Positions 33,046 through 42,183 of a DNA stretch of 64,000 bases are shown piece by piece (position 1 is the stretch's first letter; each line of letters starts with the position of its first letter). The position numbers were made by a program, and so were the translations under genes. The notes under the pieces are model-generated. The model worked only from the letters and a program-made list of their open reading frames with translations. It was not told where the DNA came from and did not search any database. Source of the stretch: Parapedobacter luteus (GTDB taxonomy: Bacteria; Bacteroidota; Bacteroidia; Sphingobacteriales; Sphingobacteriaceae); contig NZ_FUYS01000013.1 in assembly GCF_900168055.1 (NCBI RefSeq), forward strand, positions 1-64,000. The letters run 5' to 3'.

Positions 33046-34380
33046 TTATTTGACAATCGCTCCATACAAGTCGAAGTCTTCGGCATGCTCAATATGCACA
33101 CGGGCAAAACTTCCCGGAGCGACGTAGTGGCCATCGGTAGGAATAAGCACCTCGTTGTCCACTTCCGGCGAGTCGTATTCAGTACGCCCTACAAAGTGTG
33201 CCCCATCCACTTTATCGATTAACACCTTATAAGTCTTTCCTACTTTCGTTTGATTGATAGTATATGAAATGTCCTGCTGAATCTCCATGATCTGTTCTAC
33301 GCGTGCGGCTTTTTCATCATCCGGCACATCGTCCGGCAAATTATACGCATGCGTTTTTTCCTCATGCGAATAGGTAAAGCAACCCAAACGGTCGAATCGC
33401 GTATCAGCCACCCACTGTTGCAGCTCCTCAAAATCTTGTTCCGTTTCGCCCGGATAGCCGCAAATAAGCGTTGTGCGTAGGGAGATCGCTGGCACGCGAT
33501 CACGGATCGCGTTGACCAAGTCAATGGTCTTTTGTTTCGTGATACCCCTGCGCATGGAACGCAGCATGTTGTCGCTGATATGTTGCAGCGGCATGTCAAG
33601 GTAGTTACAGATGTTGCTACGTTCGTTCATCACATCAAGGATATCCATGGGGAACCCTGAGGGGTAAGCGTATTGCAGCCGTATCCATTCAATACCTTCC
33701 ACATCTGAGAGTCTACGCAAGAGTTCCGCCAAATTGCGTTTGCCATACAAATCCAGTCCATAGTACGTCAGGTCCTGCGCAATAAGGATAAGCTCCTTCG
33801 TACCATTTTTAGCCAGGTACCGGGCTTCATCCACCAAGCTCTCCATCGGTTTGGATATGTGTTTTCCCCGCATAAGCGGGATGGCACAAAACGAGCAAGG
33901 CCGGTTGCAGCCTTCGGCAATCTTAAAATACGCAAAATGCGAAGGCGTAGTAAGCATACGTTCACCCAGCAACTCATGTTTATAATCAGCCCCGATGGTT
34001 CCAAGCAGATTTTGCAGGTCATTAGTTCCGAAGTATGCGTCCACATTGGGAATTTCGGCTTGCAATTCGGGCTTGTACCGCTCGGAAAGGCATCCTGTTA
34101 CGATGACCTTGCCTACCCGGCCTTCACTCTTGAGTGCGCTATATTGCAGAATGGTATCAATGGACTCCTGCTTGGCGTTGTCTATAAAGCCGCAGGTGTT
34201 GATGACCACGATATCATCTGTCCGAATGTTGGTTGCTTCATGCACCACTTCCATGCGATTACCTCGCAATTGCCCCATGAGGATTTCACTATCATGGATA
34301 TTCTTCGAACAGCCCAAAGTCACCACATTTACACGGGGTGAACCAGCTTGGGGGGCTGGTTTAACAAGTTTTGTCTTCAT
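33046..34380 (-). CDS. rimO: Ribosomal protein uS12 methylthiotransferase RimO
   Basis: 444 residues. N-terminal UPF0004 domain with cluster cysteines Cys24 (TLGCSKN), Cys63 (NTCGFI) and Cys97 (VTGCLS); radical-SAM domain with Cys158, Cys162 and Cys165 (EGCNRPCSFCAIP); C-terminal TRAM domain ending in FARVHIEHAEDFDLYGAIVK. RQYAYPSG-type motif (LQYAYPSGFP) and the SFCAIPLMRG sequence separate it from MiaB. It adds a methylthio group to the conserved Asp of ribosomal protein uS12 with two 4Fe-4S clusters. 21 nt downstream of ftsY. Confidence 0.96.
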   Translation of the reverse strand: MKTKLVKPAPQAGSPRVNVVTLGCSKNIHDSEILMGQLRGNRMEVVHEATNIRTDDIVVINTCGFIDNAKQESIDTILQYSALKSEGRVGKVIVTGCLSERYKPELQAEIPNVDAYFGTNDLQNLLGTIGADYKHELLGERMLTTPSHFAYFKIAEGCNRPCSFCAIPLMRGKHISKPMESLVDEARYLAKNGTKELILIAQDLTYYGLDLYGKRNLAELLRRLSDVEGIEWIRLQYAYPSGFPMDILDVMNERSNICNYLDMPLQHISDNMLRSMRRGITKQKTIDLVNAIRDRVPAISLRTTLICGYPGETEQDFEELQQWVADTRFDRLGCFTYSHEEKTHAYNLPDDVPDDEKAARVEQIMEIQQDISYTINQTKVGKTYKVLIDKVDGAHFVGRTEYDSPEVDNEVLIPTDGHYVAPGSFARVHIEHAEDFDLYGAIVK

Positions 34381-34401
34381 CCGCTATACGTCGCCCCTTA
34401 A

Positions 34402-35364
34402 TTACTTAAATAATGAATCGACAAATTCCTTTTTGTTGAATAACTGCAGGTCACCTACTTTCTCCCCCACACCGATATACTTCACAGGAATTTTGAATTG
34501 GTCCGAGATCCCGATGACCACGCCACCTTTGGCCGTACCATCCAGCTTAGTCAGTGCCAGCGCATTGACATCGGTAGCCTGGGTAAATTGTCTGCATTGT
34601 TCAATGGCATTCTGCCCCGTTGAAGCATCGAGCACGAGTAGTATCTCGTGCGGGGCACCGGGCACTACCTTTTGCATGACCTGTTTGATCTTGGTCAGCT
34701 CGTTCATCAGGGCCACTTTGTTGTGAAGCCTTCCAGCGGTATCGATGATAGCCACGTCATCTCCGTTTGCTACGGCAGATTTTACGGTGTCGAAGGCCAC
34801 GGAAGCCGGGTCCGAACCCATGGCTTGCGCCACCACCCGCACTCCTACCCGTTCGCCCCAGAGTCTGATTTGGTCTACCGCGGCAGCACGAAAGGTGTCT
34901 GCGGCGCCCAGCACCACGCTATTGCCGGCTTCTTTAAGTTGATGGGCTAGTTTTCCGATAGTCGTCGTTTTGCCTACGCCATTGACCCCCACCACCATGA
35001 TGACATACGGCTTGTGTTCCCCGTATTCGAAATGCTCAAAATCTGAGCTGTTGTTTTCGGCAAGAAGTGCTTGGATTTCCTCACGCAGGATAGCGTTCAG
35101 CTCGCTCGTGTTTACATATTTATCGCGTGCTACACGCGCTTGGATACGCTCAATGATTTTGAGCGTCGTACTTACCCCTACATCAGACGTGACCAACACC
35201 TCCTCCAGCTCATCCAGCACTTGGTCATCTACAGTGGATTTACCCACCATCGCCTTAGTAATCTTCGACAAAAAGCCTTCTTTGGTCTTTTCCAACCCCT
35301 TGTCAAGGGCCTCCTGTGCTTCAGGGGTCTCCTGCTTTTTTTTGAAAAAATCAAATAGTCCCAT
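34402..35364 (-). CDS. ftsY: Signal recognition particle receptor FtsY
   Basis: 320 residues. Short N-terminal acidic/helical region followed by the NG domain: P-loop GVNGVGKT at 126-133, [21 protein letters not shown] and [12 protein letters not shown]. The long acidic A domain of E. coli FtsY is absent, as is usual in Bacteroidota. The GTPase docks SRP-bound ribosomes at the membrane. A terminator (35392-35428) separates it from DUF4295, and a TATGTTTG element (35382-35389, minus) could give it its own start about 12 nt before the ATG. Confidence 0.97.
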   Translation of the reverse strand: MGLFDFFKKKQETPEAQEALDKGLEKTKEGFLSKITKAMVGKSTVDDQVLDELEEVLVTSDVGVSTTLKIIERIQARVARDKYVNTSELNAILREEIQALLAENNSSDFEHFEYGEHKPYVIMVVGVNGVGKTTTIGKLAHQLKEAGNSVVLGAADTFRAAAVDQIRLWGERVGVRVVAQAMGSDPASVAFDTVKSAVANGDDVAIIDTAGRLHNKVALMNELTKIKQVMQKVVPGAPHEILLVLDASTGQNAIEQCRQFTQATDVNALALTKLDGTAKGGVVIGISDQFKIPVKYIGVGEKVGDLQLFNKKEFVDSLFK

Positions 35365-35391
35365 GCTTCTAACCTAAGTGACAAACATAAC

Positions 35392-35428
35392 AAAAAAAGC
35401 CCTTCCGGTAGACCCCCGAAACGGCTTT
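35392..35428 (-). terminator. Terminator between DUF4295 and ftsY
   Basis: On the minus strand AAAGCC (35428-35423) pairs with GGCTTT (35401-35396), with inner pairs around a central loop and a T-run of seven (35398-35392). It should end or attenuate the rpmB-rpmG-DUF4295 transcript just before ftsY. Confidence 0.7.
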
Positions 35429-35451
35429 CTAAAATGCTACAAACACAAAGA

Positions 35452-35637
35452 CTACTGTGCGGCCGTCTCTGTTACGGTTTCGCGAGCCACTTCTATGGCT
35501 TCTTTGACGTGGTCATTGTGCGCAATCAGTTCCTTAAAGGTGTATGCACCGGTCTTCGGAGACCGCACGGCAGTGATTACCTTTGTATAGTCCTTGCCCT
35601 TACCTGTTTTGAGTGATGCTACTGCTTTCTTTGCCAT
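35452..35637 (-). CDS. DUF4295 small basic protein
   Basis: 61 residues: KKAVASLKTGKGKDYTKVIT, then RSPKTGAYTFKELIAHNDHV and an Ala/Glu/Thr-rich C-terminus. This Bacteroidota-specific family is encoded almost always between rpmG and ftsY, as here. Its small size, basic N-terminus and ribosomal-protein neighbours suggest a ribosome-associated role. In Bacteroidota ribosome structures a protein of this family has, as I recall, been assigned as an extra large-subunit protein; I have not verified this. Lies 45 nt after rpmG. Confidence 0.9.
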   Translation of the reverse strand: MAKKAVASLKTGKGKDYTKVITAVRSPKTGAYTFKELIAHNDHVKEAIEVARETVTETAAQ

Positions 35638-35656
35638 ATCGTTAATGAGTTATGCA

Positions 35657-35676
35657 AATTGCTTTGGAAAGCAATT
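35657..35676. repeat. Perfect 9-bp inverted repeat between rpmG and DUF4295
   Basis: AATTGCTTT (35657-35665), two-base centre, AAAGCAATT (35668-35676), inside the 45-nt gap. In the minus-strand mRNA it forms a hairpin without a T-run, more likely a processing or stability element than a terminator. Confidence 0.5.
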
Positions 35677-35682
35677 GCGGAT

Positions 35683-35865
35683 TTACTTAATCTCCTTGTG
35701 AACGGTCACACGCCGCAGAACGGGATTGAATTTCTTCAACTCCAACCGTTCAGTCGTGTTCTTCTTGTTTTTCGTCGTGATATAACGCGACATCCCAGGA
35801 AGACCGCTTTCCTTGTGCTCGGTACACTCCAAAATCACTTGTACCCTATTTCCTTTTTTAGCCAT
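35683..35865 (-). CDS. rpmG: Large-subunit ribosomal protein bL33
   Basis: 60 residues, full length: [20 protein letters not shown], then [20 protein letters not shown] and [15 protein letters not shown]. It has only one Cys (ECTEH), so it is the zinc-free (C-minus) form. Part of the 50S subunit near the E site. Encoded between rpmB and DUF4295 in the order conserved across Bacteroidota. Confidence 0.97.
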   Translation of the reverse strand: MAKKGNRVQVILECTEHKESGLPGMSRYITTKNKKNTTERLELKKFNPVLRRVTVHKEIK

Positions 35866-35916
35866 TGCTTTATATGTTATTATCCGCTGAAATCAGGCGG
35901 GCGTATACTTGTATAA

Positions 35917-36150
35917 TTAAACGTATCCTTTTTTGATAAACTTGTTAATGACGGCCGTAATACCGTTTTTATTGATGGTTTTTATCGCCGAGGTGGATAC
36001 TTTCAGGGTAATCCAACGGTTTTCTTCGGGGATGAAGAACCGCTTGGTTTGCAAATTAGGATAAAATTTACGCTTCGTTTTCACGTTTGAATTGGAAACG
36101 TTGTATCCGTTCATCGCCCCTTTTCCTGTTAAATCACAAACTCTTGACAT
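35917..36150 (-). CDS. rpmB: Large-subunit ribosomal protein bL28
   Basis: 77 residues: SRVCDLTGKGAMNGYNVSNS, KTKRKFYPNLQTKRFFIPEE and ITLKVSTSAIKTINKNGI, the bL28 pattern. A single Cys (VCDLTGK) means the zinc-free form. First gene of the minus-strand cluster leading to ftsY, rimO and bshC. The 222-bp region upstream is divergent with rbfA; no exact TAnnTTTG was found for this gene on the minus strand. Confidence 0.97.
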   Translation of the reverse strand: MSRVCDLTGKGAMNGYNVSNSNVKTKRKFYPNLQTKRFFIPEENRWITLKVSTSAIKTINKNGITAVINKFIKKGYV

Positions 36151-36320
36151 GATTGTATGCTGTTTTTATCTTATTAATCGCCTTTTTGCAAAGAGCTTGC
36201 AAATATCGGTATTTGTTTTTTATTATACAATTTTTTTTTAAATTGCATGTTTAACATTAATCACCGACCGCTTTTTGCGGACGGAGAACGATGAGGGGAT
36301 TAGTGTTCAATAAAATTTGT

Positions 36321-36328
36321 TACCTTTG
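36321..36328 (+). promoter_or_regulatory. -7 element of the rbfA promoter
   Basis: TACCTTTG matches TAnnTTTG; start expected near 36333, leader of ~40 nt. No exact -33 TTG at 19 nt. Confidence 0.5.
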
Positions 36329-36372
36329 TGTTGAGTATTGGTTACTACCTCTAAATGTAAAGCACCTATACC

Positions 36373-36744
36373 ATGAGCACAGAAAGCAAAAGGCAACAAC
36401 GGTTTGCTGGAGTAATCCAGCAGGATTTGGGAGAGCTCTTCCAGCGCGAAGGCAGTGCATGGGCTCCTGGGGCGTTCATTACGGTCACCCGGGTTCGGGT
36501 AACTCCCGATTTAGCAATTGCGCGGGTATATCTCAGCTTCCTCAACACAAAACAGGCTAAGGAGCATTTGGCCAGCATCAAATCCCACGTAAATGAGATT
36601 CGCTATAAGTTAGGTGCCCGCATCAAAAACCAGGCACGGATTGTTCCGCAGCTTGAGTTTTTCTTAGACGACACCAACGAGTATGTGGAACACATGGATA
36701 AGCTGTTTGATGAAATCAGTAAAGAACCCCGACAACCGGAATAG
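36373..36744 (+). CDS. rbfA: Ribosome-binding factor A
   Basis: 123 residues, one KH-type domain: QRFAGVIQQDLGELFQREGS, ITVTRVRVTPDLAIARVYLS and RYKLGARIKNQARIVPQLEF followed by FLDDTNEYVEHMDKLFDEI. It binds the free 30S subunit and helps mature the 5' end of 16S rRNA. Five nt before aat and probably co-transcribed with it. Confidence 0.95.
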   Translation: MSTESKRQQRFAGVIQQDLGELFQREGSAWAPGAFITVTRVRVTPDLAIARVYLSFLNTKQAKEHLASIKSHVNEIRYKLGARIKNQARIVPQLEFFLDDTNEYVEHMDKLFDEISKEPRQPE

Positions 36745-36749
36745 ACCGG

Positions 36750-37379
36750 ATGATTTTCGAGCTTAACCCCAATGATATCCACTTCCCCAATCCAGCACTT
36801 GCTGAACCAGATGGGCTCTTGGCTATCGGAGGTGACTTACGCCCCGAACGGCTCATAGCAGCGTACAGAAGGGGTATATTCCCTTGGTATAGCGATGACA
36901 CCCCCATTCTTTGGTATTCGCCACACGAACGGTTTGTGCTGTTCCCCAGCGAATTGAAGATCAGCAAGAGTATGCGGCAAGTGCTGCGTTCCACCCGGTT
37001 TACTGTCACCTACGACCAAGCTTTTGCACATGTAATCGCCAGCTGTGCTTCGCAGCCGCGTCGCGGGCAAGATGGCACCTGGATTACGGATGATATGCGG
37101 CGAGCCTATATCAGGCTGCATGACCTCGGAATTGCCCATGCAGTGGAAGTGTGGCGCGACAGCAAACTGGTCGGCGGACTTTACGGTGTAGCCGTAGGTC
37201 AGGTCTTTTGTGGCGAAAGCATGTTTAGTCGGGAAGCAAATGCCTCCAAGGTGGCATTGGTTTCGCTCTGCCAATCCGGCGAATATAAGCTGATTGACTG
37301 CCAGGTCTATACAGAGCATCTTGCTTCGATGGGCGCCAGAATGATCTCACGGGAAGAATATGTGGCGTTGCTCTCATAG
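36750..37379 (+). CDS. aat: Leucyl/phenylalanyl-tRNA--protein transferase
   Basis: 209 residues. Family motifs: FPNPALAEPDGLLAIGGDL, IAAYRRGIFPWYSDDTPILW, SPHERFVLFPSELKISKSMR, TWITDDMRRAYIRLHDLGIA, and GGLYGVAVGQVFCGESMFSR. It transfers Leu or Phe from tRNA to proteins with N-terminal Arg or Lys, marking them for ClpS/ClpAP degradation. Starts 5 nt after rbfA. Convergent with scpA; only a weak hairpin lies between. Confidence 0.96.
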   Translation: MIFELNPNDIHFPNPALAEPDGLLAIGGDLRPERLIAAYRRGIFPWYSDDTPILWYSPHERFVLFPSELKISKSMRQVLRSTRFTVTYDQAFAHVIASCASQPRRGQDGTWITDDMRRAYIRLHDLGIAHAVEVWRDSKLVGGLYGVAVGQVFCGESMFSREANASKVALVSLCQSGEYKLIDCQVYTEHLASMGARMISREEYVALLS

Positions 37380-37410
37380 CACTTCGCATACCACTTAGTG
37401 CTTAGTTGGG

Positions 37411-38154
37411 TTACCCTTTTTCAGTCACCCAGAAATTATTGAATCCGAGTCCACTCTGCAACTCCAGCAGCTGCTGTTGGAGCATCTCCAAGATAGCTAA
37501 GAAGTTATAAACGAACTGCACCTTGTTTTCAGAGTTTTTGACGATAACACTAAAATCCAGTTTTTTATTGATTGCTAGCAAGGAAGCGATGGCTTTCTTC
37601 TGCTGTTCTATCGTATAAGGATATTTTACCACAGTGTGCCGTACTTCCTTACTTCTGGCGGTGTAATTATACATCAACTTCTCGTATACGAGCATAAGCT
37701 TATAGAGATCAAAGGAGGTAAGCTCCTCCCCCTGTCCTGCATATTCACCGATGATACGCAAATCTGTCGAGATATTTCCGCGCTTGGCCTGCATAAACCG
37801 TTGTTCTTCCAATAAGCGCAGTTCCTCAGACACCTCTTTGAACTGCTTATAAAGAACCAGCTTTTGTATTAAATCCTGCTTTGGATCGATTTCATTACCT
37901 TCTTCGTCCAGCTCGGGCCTGGGGAGCAACATTTTGGCCTTGATACGCATCAGCGTTGCCGCTACAAAAATAAACTCGCTGGCCAACTCCATGTTAAGCG
38001 CCTGCATATGCAGGATATAATCCAGGAAATCGTTCGTAATTTTAGCAATCGGTATATCATGGATATTCAACTCATCGCGCTCAATAAAGAACAACAATAA
38101 GTCAAATGGCCCCTCAAACTGCGGGAGCTTTATTTCGTATCCTTCCACTTGCAT
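37411..38154 (-). CDS. scpA: Segregation and condensation protein A
   Basis: 247 residues from ATG 38154 (an in-frame TTG at 38166 is less likely). ScpA/kleisin: YEIKLPQFEGPFDLLLFFIE, NIHDIPIAKITNDFLDYILH, ELASEFIFVAATLMRIKAKM (LLPR follows), and a C-terminal winged helix. It bridges the SMC heads with ScpB to form the chromosome-organising complex. scpB and smc are not in this window. Single gene, divergent from dxs. Confidence 0.94.
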   Translation of the reverse strand: MQVEGYEIKLPQFEGPFDLLLFFIERDELNIHDIPIAKITNDFLDYILHMQALNMELASEFIFVAATLMRIKAKMLLPRPELDEEGNEIDPKQDLIQKLVLYKQFKEVSEELRLLEEQRFMQAKRGNISTDLRIIGEYAGQGEELTSFDLYKLMLVYEKLMYNYTARSKEVRHTVVKYPYTIEQQKKAIASLLAINKKLDFSVIVKNSENKVQFVYNFLAILEMLQQQLLELQSGLGFNNFWVTEKG

Positions 38155-38364
38155 CTTGCTTTGCAAACTTACTTAACTTACGCATGCTATGCAAGTTGGT
38201 AATTTAACCGTACCGCCAAACAATGTGGTTTGCTGCTTGTTTTTGTTTCGACTGGATTTGTTAAAAAAGGACACCTGCCAATTAAACAGCAGCAATGGAC
38301 AATTTGATACACCACCATTGAATAATTATTAGTTACTTTGTACCGTTTTTCCAAACCGGACACT

Positions 38365-40293
38365 ATGGAGATTGAAGCCGGAGAACTACTCAGGAAGATA
38401 AATACACCCGCAGACCTCAAACGACTTGGCCAAGCCGATTTGGTCAAATTATGCGGTGAATTACGCCAATACATCATTGACACCGTGTCCGTCCACGGCG
38501 GGCATTTTGCGGCTAGCCTTGGCGTTGTAGAGCTCACGGTGGCCTTGCATTATGTGCTCAACACACCATACGACCAACTCGTCTGGGATGTCGGCCATCA
38601 AGCTTATGGTCACAAGATCCTCACGGGCAGGCGCCATGTATTTCATACCAACCGCGTGCTGGGAGGCATTAGCGGTTTCCCCAAACGGGGTGAGAGCGAA
38701 TATGATTCGTTCGGCGTGGGTCACTCGTCAACATCCATTTCGGCGGCATTGGGGATGGCTGTAGCCTCCCACTACAAAGGCGAGACCGACCGCCAGCACG
38801 TCGCTGTAATTGGTGATGGTGCCATGACTGCCGGCATGGCTTTCGAAGCGCTCAACCATGCCGGCATTGAGAAGTCCAACTTACTGGTCATCCTCAATGA
38901 CAATTGCATGTCCATTGACCCCAATGTAGGGGCGTTAAAGGAATACCTCACAAGCATTACCACCTCTAAGTCTTGGAACCGATTCCGCGATGATATTGCT
39001 TATGTGCTCACCAAGTTATCGGAAATCGGGCCAGATGCATTAGGCGTGGCAAAAAAAATTGAAAAAAGCATAAAAGGCACGCTTCTCAAAAACAGCAACC
39101 TGTTTGAGTCGCTCAACTTCCGCTATTTTGGGCCGGTCGACGGGCATGACGTCAAGCGCCTAGTGCACATCTTGGATGATTTACGCGATATTCCTGGCCC
39201 TAAACTCTTACATTGCATCACGGTGAAAGGCAAAGGTTATGCGCTGGCTGAAAAAGACCAGACAACATGGCATGCCCCGGGCTTATTCGATAAGATCACC
39301 GGTGAAATCAAAAAATCCAAGGCAGATAAACCTGTTGCGCCGAAATACCAGGACGTCTTTGGGCACACATTGGTCGAGTTAGCCGAAGTGAATGACAAAA
39401 TCATGGGCATTACCCCGGCTATGCCTTCAGGCTCTTCCATGAACATCATGATGAAGGCCATGCCCAACCGAGCCTTTGACGTTGGCATCGCCGAGCAGCA
39501 TGCGGTGACGTTTTCTGCCGGGTTGGCGACACAAGGTATGATCCCCTTTTGCAACATCTACTCCAGCTTCATGCAGCGCGCTTATGATCAAGTTATACAC
39601 GATGTAGCCATCCAGAATCTCCACGTGGTTTTTTGCCTTGATCGTGCTGGTATCGCCGGAGCAGATGGCCCTACTCACCATGGCGCTTATGATCTTGCTT
39701 ACATGCGCTGCATTCCTAACCTTGTTGTGGCAGCTCCTATGAATGAGGAAGAGTTACGGAATCTCATGTATACCGCACAGCAGGACGGCATAGGGCCCTT
39801 TGCCATCCGGTATCCACGTGGGCAGGGTGTTATGCCCGATTGGCGTAGACCGCTCAAGGCAATAGACGTGGGCAAGGGCCGCAAGCTCTGCGATGGCGAA
39901 GACGTTGCTTTGCTCAGCATCGGCCATATTGGCAATGAGGCTACGAAAGCATGTATTACCCTAAATGAGGAAGGTATTTTCCCTGCGCATTATGACCTGC
40001 GTTTTGTAAAACCACTGGATGAGGCCCTTCTTCATGAAGTATTCGGTCAATTCAAAAAAGTCGTTACAATAGAGGACGGATGCATCCAGGGCGGCATGGG
40101 CAGCGCTGTGCTTGAGTTCATGGCAGACCATGGTTATCAGGCATCGGTAGTCCGGCTGGGCATTCCCGATGAAGTCGTGGAACACGGTGAACAGCAAGAG
40201 CTCTGGCGACTATGCGGTTATGATAGTGAATCCATTGTCCAAACCGTACGGAAGATAGCAGTGAGCCGTAAAACGGACAGCTTGGCTGGATAA
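38365..40293 (+). CDS. dxs: 1-deoxy-D-xylulose-5-phosphate synthase
   Basis: 642 residues from ATG 38365; a TTG 27 nt upstream is in frame but not needed. Thiamine-diphosphate site: [38 protein letters not shown] and [12 protein letters not shown]; pyrimidine-binding part [20 protein letters not shown] with catalytic Glu; [20 protein letters not shown] near the C-terminal half. It condenses pyruvate with glyceraldehyde 3-phosphate in the first step of the non-mevalonate isoprenoid pathway and supplies thiamine and pyridoxal synthesis. Monocistronic, ending at a terminator. Confidence 0.97.
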   Translation: MEIEAGELLRKINTPADLKRLGQADLVKLCGELRQYIIDTVSVHGGHFAASLGVVELTVALHYVLNTPYDQLVWDVGHQAYGHKILTGRRHVFHTNRVLGGISGFPKRGESEYDSFGVGHSSTSISAALGMAVASHYKGETDRQHVAVIGDGAMTAGMAFEALNHAGIEKSNLLVILNDNCMSIDPNVGALKEYLTSITTSKSWNRFRDDIAYVLTKLSEIGPDALGVAKKIEKSIKGTLLKNSNLFESLNFRYFGPVDGHDVKRLVHILDDLRDIPGPKLLHCITVKGKGYALAEKDQTTWHAPGLFDKITGEIKKSKADKPVAPKYQDVFGHTLVELAEVNDKIMGITPAMPSGSSMNIMMKAMPNRAFDVGIAEQHAVTFSAGLATQGMIPFCNIYSSFMQRAYDQVIHDVAIQNLHVVFCLDRAGIAGADGPTHHGAYDLAYMRCIPNLVVAAPMNEEELRNLMYTAQQDGIGPFAIRYPRGQGVMPDWRRPLKAIDVGKGRKLCDGEDVALLSIGHIGNEATKACITLNEEGIFPAHYDLRFVKPLDEALLHEVFGQFKKVVTIEDGCIQGGMGSAVLEFMADHGYQASVVRLGIPDEVVEHGEQQELWRLCGYDSESIVQTVRKIAVSRKTDSLAG

Positions 40294-40317
40294 CGCGTTT
40301 GTTACGCCCAGCTTTTT
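40285..40317 (+). terminator. Terminator of dxs, overlapping its stop codon
   Basis: GCTGG (40285-40289) pairs with CCAGC (40308-40312), inner pairs GCGT/ACGC (40295-40298 with 40304-40307), followed by T5 (40313-40317). Confidence 0.5.
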
Positions 40318-40394
40318 GTTTCGATTCAGGATTTACTAATTTAGCCGCCCATACCACATTGGTATTTGACATCCATTTCTCAGAATAAAGCATC

Positions 40395-42044
40395 ATGAAT
40401 ATAACGAAGCTGCGCGTTGTTTTTTTAGCGATATCCTTATTTTCCGTACAAGCCAACGCTCAAGAATCGGTGCCACGCCCAAAACTGGTGGTCGGGCTTA
40501 TGGTTGATCAAATGCGTTGGGATTATCTCTACCGCTTTTACGATCGCTATGGCGCAGGAGGCTTCAAGCGCTTACTTAGCGAAGGATTTTCCTGTGAAAA
40601 CACCTACATACCCTATGTACCCACATATACAGCCATTGGCCACAGTACGGTGTACACAGGCAGCGTCCCAGCCATACATGGCATAGCCGGCAATGATTTC
40701 ATCATCCAGCAAACCGGCCAGCGGATGTATTGCACCCAGGACGATAATGTAAGCGGTGTTGGTACCGATGAAGCCGAAGGCAAACAATCACCTCGCAACC
40801 TGCTTACTTCCACAATCACCGACCAGCTCAAGCTGGCTACCAACTTTCGCTCCAAGGTCATCGGCATCGCCATCAAAGATAGAGGCGGTATCCTTCCGGC
40901 GGGGCACTTCGCCGATGCGGCCTATTGGTTTGAAGGCAATTCGGGCAATTGGGTATCCAGCACCTTTTATATGCAGGAATTGCCCGAATGGGTGCAGCAA
41001 TTCAATGCGCAAAAGCTAGCTGAAAAATATCTTCAGCAAGATTGGAATACGCTTTACCCCATTGAAACCTATGAGCAGAGCATCGAAGATGACAACGCCT
41101 ATGAAGCCACTTACCGCGGCGAAGCATCGCCCGTATTTCCGAAGCGACTCGCGTCTTTGATGAAAGACAATGGCCTGGGGCTGATACGTACCACGCCATT
41201 CGGCAACACCCTGACCCTTGACTTGGCTAAGGCAGCCATTGCCAACGAACAGTTGGGCCGCAACCCCCAACGAGTTACCGATTTCCTTTGCCTGAGCCTC
41301 TCTTCTACCGATTATGTCGGACACCAGTTTTCCGTGAATGCTATTGAAATCGAAGACACCTACCTGCGGCTTGATAAGGAACTGGAAGCGTTTTTCGCCT
41401 ATCTCGATGAGCAGGTCGGACCAGGTGAGTATACCCTATTCCTTACTGCCGACCACGGCGCATCGCACAACCCGCTGTTTTTTATGGATAAGCGGGGCAA
41501 CGCCGGTTATTTTGACGAACGCAACGCACTCACAGGGCTCAATACCCTCCTATCCGAAAAATTCGGGCAGGAGAAAATCGTCCGCAGCCTGATGAATTAT
41601 CAGGTACACCTCAATTACGAAATTATTGAAGCAAACGATTTGGACGAAGAAGACATCAAAGAAGTGGCCATTAAATTTCTACGAACCTTAGACGGCGTGG
41701 CTTTTGTGACCGACATGGAGAAGGCAGGATCATCAAGCATCCCTGCACGTATACGCGAACGGATTGCCAACGGATACAACCCCAAGCGAAGTGGATGTAT
41801 CCAAATTATCCTCGAACCGCAGTGGTATAGCGGCTCGCCCCGCTCGCGCGGCACCACCCATGGCACCTGGGCCTCCTATGATGCCCACATTCCATTGGTA
41901 TGGATGGGCTGGGGTATCAAACACGGCACGACTAACCGCGAAACACATATGACCGATATCGCATCCACTGTGGCGGCGCTATTGCACATTGAGGAGCCCA
42001 ACGGAAACATCGGAAATCCAGTGGTCGAGTTGTTGAATGACTAA
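40395..42044 (+). CDS. PafA-type exported alkaline phosphatase
   Basis: 549 residues with signal peptide (RVVFLAISLFSVQANAQ). Alkaline phosphatase superfamily: metal motif GLMVDQMRWD, nucleophile Thr79 in YVPTYTAIGHSTVYTG, Asn100 (GIAGND), Lys161 and Arg163 (IAIKDRGGILPAGH), and late metal ligands STDYVGHQFS and FLTADHGASHNP. These positions match the Elizabethkingia PafA active site (Thr79, Asn100, Lys162, Arg164) almost one to one. Family knowledge: PafA is a periplasmic phosphomonoesterase that releases phosphate from many organic esters and, unlike PhoA, is not strongly shut off by phosphate. Monocistronic. Confidence 0.93.
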   Translation: MNITKLRVVFLAISLFSVQANAQESVPRPKLVVGLMVDQMRWDYLYRFYDRYGAGGFKRLLSEGFSCENTYIPYVPTYTAIGHSTVYTGSVPAIHGIAGNDFIIQQTGQRMYCTQDDNVSGVGTDEAEGKQSPRNLLTSTITDQLKLATNFRSKVIGIAIKDRGGILPAGHFADAAYWFEGNSGNWVSSTFYMQELPEWVQQFNAQKLAEKYLQQDWNTLYPIETYEQSIEDDNAYEATYRGEASPVFPKRLASLMKDNGLGLIRTTPFGNTLTLDLAKAAIANEQLGRNPQRVTDFLCLSLSSTDYVGHQFSVNAIEIEDTYLRLDKELEAFFAYLDEQVGPGEYTLFLTADHGASHNPLFFMDKRGNAGYFDERNALTGLNTLLSEKFGQEKIVRSLMNYQVHLNYEIIEANDLDEEDIKEVAIKFLRTLDGVAFVTDMEKAGSSSIPARIRERIANGYNPKRSGCIQIILEPQWYSGSPRSRGTTHGTWASYDAHIPLVWMGWGIKHGTTNRETHMTDIASTVAALLHIEEPNGNIGNPVVELLND

Positions 42045-42183
42045 TAACCAGGGGAAAGGCATCGGTTATCGTAATCAAAGTTAACAATCTTCGGCCGATT
42101 GAAAACCTCAAATGTTCTGGGTTTTTGAATATTGCGCATCGCCAAACCCCTAAGAGCTCAGCCGTTTTTATACTTTTACAAAG

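Noticed and set aside
33859-34726. Long plus-strand open frames across rimO and ftsY.
   Set aside because: Antisense to clearly conserved genes, with compositionally unlikely proteins.
37379-37403. AGCACT...AGTGCT between aat and scpA as a bidirectional terminator.
   Set aside because: Only 6 bp with a 13-nt loop and no T-run on either strand.
42102-42126. AAAACC...GGTTTT followed by T as a terminator after the PafA gene.
   Set aside because: Six weak pairs with a 12-nt loop, and almost 60 nt beyond the stop; too weak to annotate.
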